A stretch of 28,206 bases of DNA from an uncultured Blautia sp. (lineage in GTDB: Bacteria; Bacillota; Clostridia; Lachnospirales; Lachnospiraceae), in contig CAKRVL010000029.1 in the NCBI GenBank assembly GCA_934408705.1, forward strand, positions 1 through 28,206, read 5' to 3'. A model generated the notes under the pieces. That model had not been told where the DNA came from. It saw nothing but the letters and a program-made list of their open reading frames with translations, and searched no databases. The position numbers and the translations under genes were made by a program. Below are positions 23,598 through 28,206 of this stretch, in pieces (position 1 is the stretch's first letter; each line of letters opens with the position of its first letter).

Positions 23598-26180
23598 TTA
23601 CTTCACTTTGACCACGTATTCTCCATTCTCCACATCCAGTACCAGCGTATCACCGGTGTGAACTTCACCGGAAAGGATCTTACGTGCAGTAAGTGTCTCC
23701 ACATATTTCTGAAGGTAACGCTTCAATGGCCTTGCACCATATACAGGATCATAACCATTGTCGATTACGTCCTTCTTGGCTGCGTCTGTAAGCTCCAGTG
23801 AAAGCTCCTGGTCTGCAAGACGGTCATTCAGCTCTTTTACCATCAGGTCAACGATACTACCGATATTCTCTTTTGTCAATGACTTAAACAGAATGATCTC
23901 GTCCAGACGGTTAAGGAACTCAGGACGGAAGTGTCCGCGAAGATCATCCATAACCTCTTTCTGAGCCTCTTCTTTGATCTCACCATTTTCATCAATACCA
24001 TCAAGCAGATACGGAGATCCTATATTGGAAGTCATGATCAGAATCGTATTCTTAAAGTCTACTGTACGGCCCTGTGAATCAGTAATACGACCATCATCCA
24101 GTACCTGCAGAAGTACATTAAATACATCCGGATGTGCCTTCTCAATCTCATCAAAAAGTACAACGCTGTATGGTTTACGACGAACGGCCTCTGTCAGCTG
24201 TCCGCCCTCCTCATATCCAACATATCCCGGAGGCGCTCCGATCAGTCTGGATACAGAATACTTCTCCATGTACTCACTCATATCAATACGCACCATATTC
24301 TGCTCATCATCAAAAAGAGTCTGGGCAAGAGTTTTGGCAAGCTCTGTTTTACCAACACCTGTAGGGCCGAGGAACAGGAAGGAACCGATTGGCTTAGTGG
24401 GATCCTTGATACCTGCTTTGGAACGAAGGATTGCATCTGTTACACGGCGCACACCTTCATCCTGGCCGATCACACGTTTATGAAGCTCATCCTCCAGATG
24501 GAGCAGTTTCGCACGCTCTCCTTCTGTCAGTCTGGCTACCGGAATACCGGTCCAACGGGAAATGATCCTTGCGATCTCATCGTCTGTAACAACTTCATGC
24601 ACAAGACTTCTGTCGCTTTCCTTGGTGTTTCGCTCTTCAATTTCCAGCTGCTGCTGTAATTTCGGAAGCTCACCATACTGCAATTCAGAAGCTTTCTCCA
24701 GATCATAATTCTGCCTTGCGATCTGAATCTGTTTGTTCATATCCTCAATCTGCTCACGAAGCTTCTGCAGCTTTTCTACAGAATGCTTCTCGTTCTCCCA
24801 CTGTGCCTTCTGGGTATTAAAGGAATCCTGCATTTCTGCAAGCTCCTTCTGGAGCTCTTCCAGACGTTCCTTACTTAAGTTATCTGTCTCTTTCTTCAGG
24901 GACAGTTCTTCCATTTTCATCTGATCGATCTTACGACGCTGCTCATCCAGTTCTGTAGGCATGGAGTCTAGTTCTGTCTTAATCAGGGCACAAGCCTCAT
25001 CTACCAAGTCGATTGCCTTATCCGGGAGGAAACGGTCTGTAATATAACGATGAGAAAGTGTTGCAGCTGCAACAAGTGCACTGTCTGTGATTTTAACCCC
25101 GTGGAATACCTCGTAACGCTCTCTTAAGCCACGGAGAATGGAAATAGTGTCCTCAACAGATGGCTCATCTACCATAACCGGCTGGAAACGACGTTCCAGG
25201 GCAGCGTCCTTCTCAATATACTGACGGTACTCATCCAATGTGGTAGCGCCGATACAGTGAAGCTCGCCACGGGCAAGCATTGGCTTTAACATATTGCTGG
25301 CATCCATTGCGCCATCTGTCTTACCAGCACCAACGATAAGGTGAAGCTCATCAATAAAGAGAATAATCTGACCTTCGCTCTTCTTCACCTCTTCCAGAAC
25401 TGCTTTCAGACGTTCCTCAAATTCACCACGATATTTGGCACCGGCTACCAGGGCACCCATATCCAGGGCAAAAATTTTCTTGTCCTTCAGTGCTTCCGGC
25501 ACATCTCCTGCTACAATTCGCTGTGCAAGTCCCTCTACTGCTGCTGTTTTACCAACACCAGGTTCACCGATGAGAACCGGGTTATTCTTCGTCTTACGTG
25601 AAAGGATACGGATCACATTCCGGATCTCACTGTCTCGTCCGATAACCGGATCCAGCTTCTGGCTTCTTGCCTTTTCTACAAGATCCTCACCATATTTATT
25701 CAACGTATCATATGTGGCTTCCGGGTTATCGCTTACCACACGCTGATTTCCACGCACTGTGGAAAGTGCCTGAAGGAAACGTTCCCTGGTAATGCCGAAT
25801 TCACTCCAGATTTTCTTCATGCTAGGACTTGGATATTTCAGAAGTGCCAGGAAAAGATGCTCTACAGATACGTATTCATCTCCCATTGCCTTAGCTTCAT
25901 CTTCTGCGTTTACCAAGGCTTTATTCAGATACTGTCCGAATCTGAGTTCTCCACCGGATACCTTTACTTTGGCATCAAGAGCCTTCTTCACAGTATCAAT
26001 AAAATAGTCTTTATTTATTTCCATTTTCTCAATAAGCTTGAGAATCAGGCTGTCTTCCTGAGTCAGGAGGGTATATAACAGATGCTCCTGTTCAATCTCC
26101 TGATTGCCATATTCGTATGCAACCTTCTCCAGATCCTGAACCGCCTGTACGGATTTCTGCGTAAATTTGCTGATGTTCAT
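23598..26180 (-). CDS. clpB: ClpB, ATP-dependent protein disaggregase
   Basis: ClpB (860 residues) is a hexameric AAA+ machine that pulls proteins out of aggregates together with DnaK. The N domain covers 1-145. The first ATPase domain has Walker A GEPGVGKT (205-212) and Walker B LFIDE (274-278); the coiled-coil middle domain, which receives DnaK, spans about 405-525; the second ATPase domain has Walker A GPTGVGKT (605-612), Walker B VLFDE (674-678) and sensor-2 GAR (815-817). Pore loops are at 248-252 and 652-656. The middle domain is full length, so this is ClpB and not ClpC, ClpE or ClpA. AAGGAGGAG precedes the ATG. Transcription starts about 100 nt upstream from a promoter overlapping CIRCE, so HrcA probably represses it; no CtsR-type heptad repeats were seen. 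Confidence 0.98.
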   Translation of the reverse strand: MNISKFTQKSVQAVQDLEKVAYEYGNQEIEQEHLLYTLLTQEDSLILKLIEKMEINKDYFIDTVKKALDAKVKVSGGELRFGQYLNKALVNAEDEAKAMGDEYVSVEHLFLALLKYPSPSMKKIWSEFGITRERFLQALSTVRGNQRVVSDNPEATYDTLNKYGEDLVEKARSQKLDPVIGRDSEIRNVIRILSRKTKNNPVLIGEPGVGKTAAVEGLAQRIVAGDVPEALKDKKIFALDMGALVAGAKYRGEFEERLKAVLEEVKKSEGQIILFIDELHLIVGAGKTDGAMDASNMLKPMLARGELHCIGATTLDEYRQYIEKDAALERRFQPVMVDEPSVEDTISILRGLRERYEVFHGVKITDSALVAAATLSHRYITDRFLPDKAIDLVDEACALIKTELDSMPTELDEQRRKIDQMKMEELSLKKETDNLSKERLEELQKELAEMQDSFNTQKAQWENEKHSVEKLQKLREQIEDMNKQIQIARQNYDLEKASELQYGELPKLQQQLEIEERNTKESDRSLVHEVVTDDEIARIISRWTGIPVARLTEGERAKLLHLEDELHKRVIGQDEGVRRVTDAILRSKAGIKDPTKPIGSFLFLGPTGVGKTELAKTLAQTLFDDEQNMVRIDMSEYMEKYSVSRLIGAPPGYVGYEEGGQLTEAVRRKPYSVVLFDEIEKAHPDVFNVLLQVLDDGRITDSQGRTVDFKNTILIMTSNIGSPYLLDGIDENGEIKEEAQKEVMDDLRGHFRPEFLNRLDEIILFKSLTKENIGSIVDLMVKELNDRLADQELSLELTDAAKKDVIDNGYDPVYGARPLKRYLQKYVETLTARKILSGEVHTGDTLVLDVENGEYVVKVK

Positions 26181-26213
26181 AGGCTCTCCTCCTTCAGCTG
26201 ATATTAATATAAA

Positions 26214-26260
26214 GCGCAGCTTCCGCGGCTCTTTAAAAAAGTAACTCGCAGGGGCTGCGC
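26214..26260 (-). promoter_or_regulatory. clpB: Structured clpB leader with alternative hairpins
   Basis: In the roughly 100-nt leader, 7-bp arms GCGCAGC/GCTGCGC (26214-26220, 26254-26260) can pair across 33 nt. Part of the same upstream arm can instead form a short hairpin CGCAG-N3-CTGCG (26247-26259), followed on the minus strand by TTTTTT (complement of 26235-26240). The two structures exclude each other. A role in heat sensing or attenuation is only a guess. Confidence 0.35.
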
Positions 26261-26290
26261 ATTTATAATGATTTCCTTATTACGGTTATT

Positions 26291-26333
26291 AATATAACAC
26301 CGATTGTTAGCACTGTCAAGAGATGAGTGCTAA
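26291..26333 (-). promoter_or_regulatory. clpB: clpB sigma-A promoter overlapping a CIRCE operator
   Basis: On the minus strand TTGACA (26314-26319) and TATATT (26291-26296) are spaced by exactly 17 bp. The CIRCE element at 26307-26333 reads TTAGCACTC-N9-CAGTGCTAA, one base off the perfect repeat. The -35 box falls in its spacer and second arm, so bound HrcA would block RNA polymerase directly. Confidence 0.95.
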
Positions 26334-26380
26334 TTTTTTTGTGAAGAATTTGTGAAGCCTACAAGCCATGCAAAATGGTG

Positions 26381-26424
26381 AAAAAAGACGCCCTGCTAGT
26401 TTACTTGCAAAGGCGTCTTTTTTT
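26381..26424. terminator. Bidirectional terminator upstream of clpB
   Basis: Stem 26382-26392 pairs with 26412-26422 (AAAAAGACGCC type, 11 bp, 19-nt loop), with A residues to 26381 and T residues to 26424. Both directions give a T run after a GC-rich stem. It insulates clpB from the secreted-protein gene to its right. Confidence 0.85.
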
Positions 26425-26564
26425 GCTATTTTATAGGGCGACAGCCCTACAGCGAGGGAACTCTTTCCCAAGCTATGCATGGCGTATATTACAGCTTCAC
26501 AGGGATTTTTCACTTACTTTCGCACTCAGACAGCTTCGAACATACATACTTCACTGTCACTATT
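26425..26564. other. Intergenic stretch with small hairpins, no gene
   Basis: This part of the 384-bp gap before clpB holds a perfect 6-bp hairpin TAGGGC-GACA-GCCCTA (26434-26449), a GGGAA/TTCCC pair near 26456-26469, and ACAGCTTC twice (near 26490 and 26530). Open frames across it run through the terminator and CIRCE and have no ribosome binding site. It may be a copy of a dispersed intergenic repeat, which cannot be tested inside one window. Confidence 0.3.
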
Positions 26565-27341
26565 TTATGCTTCCGGGTTCCAGGAATCATTGTCCAGTTT
26601 TTTCAGCATCTCATCCAGATCTACAGTATAGGCTACTTTTACATCACTGCCTTTTTTGACAATAAACTCCGACAGGCCATACTCTTCCCCGTTATCAGCC
26701 CAGTCATATGTATAGCCCAGTCTTGTCCATGGATATTCTCCGTCAAAATAACTGGAGATAATATTTGCATCGAACCACTCTTTATATTCCTCATTAACCT
26801 CTTCCGGGAAAGAATCTGTCATTTCGATGGTTCCAATATCTGAAACATATGCCGGACGGAATACATCTTCCGGTTTTACCCACATGGCAGTAAAATAATT
26901 TGATTCGTTATCCGGACGCAGACCAATTAATTCCCTTACTCTCGTCTGCCAGTCTGTTACATCTTCTTTATTCTCCTTATACCAGTCTTCCAATTCTCCG
27001 CCTGTGAAGGTCCATACATTTCCCCATTCCAGTTTTACATCAGCTCCATCGGGATAACTGTCCGGATATTTATGAAATGTATAAAGAAGAATTCTTCCTT
27101 CCTGATCATAAACAGCATAAGGTTCTCCTTCATCCAGACTTATTACAGGAAGAATTTCATCTTCATCAATGATCATTGCATCCTTCACTGCTTCTGAAAA
27201 AAGAAGCTGCAGATCTTCATCGCTTTCAGCAGAAATAGTTGTCTCTTCTGCCTGTCCCCATACAGATACTCCGCCGGATACAACCAGTGCAGAAATCAGA
27301 AATCCATTTGTAAACAGCTTTTTCCATAGTTTTCTTTTCAT
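26565..27341 (-). CDS. Secreted protein of unknown function
   Basis: This 258-residue protein has a charged start (MKRKLWKKLF) and a hydrophobic stretch at 12-29 with likely signal cleavage near GQA (29-31), so it is probably exported. The mature part is acidic and rich in Trp and Tyr. A compact motif from about 132 to 166 (RELIGLRP, then WVKPEDVFRPAY) and WTRLGYTYDW at 205-214 look conserved; I have a weak memory of uncharacterised gut-bacterial proteins with a similar 'LLGLPP...DLFRP' pattern, but no function. No catalytic motif, lipobox or transmembrane helix after the signal is seen. GGGAGG lies about 10 nt before the ATG. A promoter and a terminator make it a one-gene unit, unrelated in any visible way to the alpha-galactosidase beside it. 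Confidence 0.75.
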   Translation of the reverse strand: MKRKLWKKLFTNGFLISALVVSGGVSVWGQAEETTISAESDEDLQLLFSEAVKDAMIIDEDEILPVISLDEGEPYAVYDQEGRILLYTFHKYPDSYPDGADVKLEWGNVWTFTGGELEDWYKENKEDVTDWQTRVRELIGLRPDNESNYFTAMWVKPEDVFRPAYVSDIGTIEMTDSFPEEVNEEYKEWFDANIISSYFDGEYPWTRLGYTYDWADNGEEYGLSEFIVKKGSDVKVAYTVDLDEMLKKLDNDSWNPEA

Positions 27342-27368
27342 TTGATAATACCTCCCTATTTTTTTCTT

Positions 27369-27397
27369 ATTTTAAGCTATTTACTAAACATTTACAA
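27369..27397 (-). promoter_or_regulatory. Promoter of the secreted-protein gene
   Basis: On the minus strand TTGTAA (27392-27397) and TAAAAT (27369-27374) are spaced by 17 bp, matching four and five of six consensus bases. The expected start is about 20 nt upstream of the ATG, just before the GGGAGG ribosome binding site. The rest of 27342-27471 shows no clear terminator for the upstream gene. Confidence 0.55.
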
Positions 27398-27471
27398 TAC
27401 CAATAAGCAGGGCTCAGGGTGGGAAACATATTAACTACAACAGGAGTGGAAATCGTTATACATCCCTGTTT

Positions 27472-28206
27472 TTATCTTTCCACTGCTTTAAATACAAATC
27501 TGATCTGCTGATAATCGCCTGTTGTCAAAGGAAGCGGAAGTCCTGCTTTCATAAGTGCCGCACCTGTGTATCTTTTACCAGTTGCCACATCCTCATATTT
27601 CATTTCCACATCCAGTCCCTGTGGATAAAACAGATAAATATATGGATTTGCTTCGCTATGTAACCTTACACCACATACAACTGTTTCTTTTTTGTCTTTT
27701 GATACAAACTGCCAGAGTACATGATTGTTATTTTCGAATGGATTTACCAGTCGATAGTAATCTCCTGACTGTACCAGATGTTCCATTTCTTTATATTTCA
27801 AAATCTGTTCTCTGGCCATCTTTTTCTCTTCTTCGGACATTTTCATCAGATCCAGTTCATAGCCGAAGGTTCCTGCCGATGCGACAATTCCCCTTGTTTC
27901 AAATGGTGTATTCCTGCCAGATTGATGATTCGGACATACACTGACATGTGCCCCCATACTGCTGACCGGATATCCAAATGACGTACCATACTGTATCTTC
28001 AGTCTATCTATTGCATCCGTATTGTCACTGCACCAGATCTGCGGAGAATAGTACAACATTCCTGCATCAAACCTTCCACCTCCGCCTGAGCAGGACTCAA
28101 ACAGAAGATTCGGGTATCTCTGTACCAGGCTTTCCATCATTTCATAGACAGCCAGCACATATCTGTGGTAAACCTCTCCCTGACGTTCCTTTGGAAGAGC
28201 TGCTGA
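27472..28206 (-). CDS. Alpha-galactosidase (GH36), C-terminal part, cut by window edge
   Basis: The last 244 codons of a larger gene whose 5' end lies beyond the right edge; the frame is open to base 28206, so the apparent GTG start at 28158 is only internal. GH36 enzymes release galactose from raffinose, stachyose and melibiose. The visible part carries the family run ESCSGGGGRFD, the PQIWCSDNTDA motif whose Asp is the expected acid/base, IQYGTSFGYP, and SMGAHVSVCPNHQ. The nucleophile Asp lies in the missing part. A C-terminal beta-sandwich (about the last 80 residues) ends the protein. No signal peptide can be judged. The full protein would be about 700-750 residues by family norm. The family call is very secure. 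Confidence 0.93.
   Translation of the reverse strand, partial: SAALPKERQGEVYHRYVLAVYEMMESLVQRYPNLLFESCSGGGGRFDAGMLYYSPQIWCSDNTDAIDRLKIQYGTSFGYPVSSMGAHVSVCPNHQSGRNTPFETRGIVASAGTFGYELDLMKMSEEEKKMAREQILKYKEMEHLVQSGDYYRLVNPFENNNHVLWQFVSKDKKETVVCGVRLHSEANPYIYLFYPQGLDVEMKYEDVATGKRYTGAALMKAGLPLPLTTGDYQQIRFVFKAVER

Noticed and set aside
26316..26513. Minus-strand open frame of 65 codons upstream of clpB
   Set aside because: It runs through the CIRCE element and a bidirectional terminator and has no ribosome binding site; a real gene would be terminated inside its own coding sequence.
27395..27471. Terminator after the alpha-galactosidase gene
   Set aside because: Only a 5-bp ACAGG/CCTGT pair with a 20-nt loop and no T run was found, which is too weak to call.
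27472..28158. GTG at 28158 as a true start of a short 228-residue protein
   Set aside because: The frame is open to the window edge and the upstream residues (LPKERQGEVYHRY) match GH36, so it is an internal Val codon of a longer gene.

Overview
The window looks like chromosomal core DNA from a low-to-mid-GC Gram-positive anaerobe of the Lachnospiraceae, probably Blautia or a close relative. Supporting signs are the AddAB recombination nuclease instead of RecBCD, a MarR-controlled heterodimeric ABC exporter, a small DUF4250 gene, a Thr-Pro-rich lipoprotein, strong AGGAGG-type ribosome binding sites, and a CIRCE/HrcA operator on clpB. The genus is inferred from style, not proven. No tRNA, rRNA, CRISPR array, insertion sequence or prophage was seen.

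Layout. Nearly everything is on the minus strand and reads right to left. From the right edge: the 3' part of a GH36 alpha-galactosidase gene (cut by the window edge); a secreted protein of unknown function with its own promoter; a bidirectional terminator; the HrcA-type heat-shock unit clpB plus a 57-residue DUF4250 gene, closed by a strong terminator; a marR-ABC-ABC exporter operon with a palindromic operator; a helD-family RNA-polymerase-associated ATPase; a lipoprotein gene with its own promoter, followed by a methyltransferase gene, hslO (Hsp33) and glutamine-dependent nadE; then addB-addA; and finally a pseudouridine synthase and a cell-wall amidase. Only two genes are on the plus strand: an RsmF-like rRNA m5C methyltransferase gene (2380-3789) and a membrane-anchored FMN-bind-like gene (11113-11571).

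How the genes work together. Several concern stress and maintenance: ClpB disaggregase and Hsp33 holdase for protein damage, AddAB for double-strand break repair, HelD for RNA polymerase recycling, and a MarR-controlled exporter pair for toxic compounds. The rest are RNA-modification, NAD biosynthesis, envelope and sugar-use genes.

Most interesting signals. No wholly new system is evident. What stands out is regulatory architecture: a nadE terminator written inside the last codons of the opposing gene; an inverted repeat around the helD promoter that only read-through transcripts would carry complete; an operator-like palindrome over the lipoprotein -35 box; a repeat-rich marR control region; two mutually exclusive hairpins in the clpB leader; and the small DUF4250 gene tied to the heat-shock operon.
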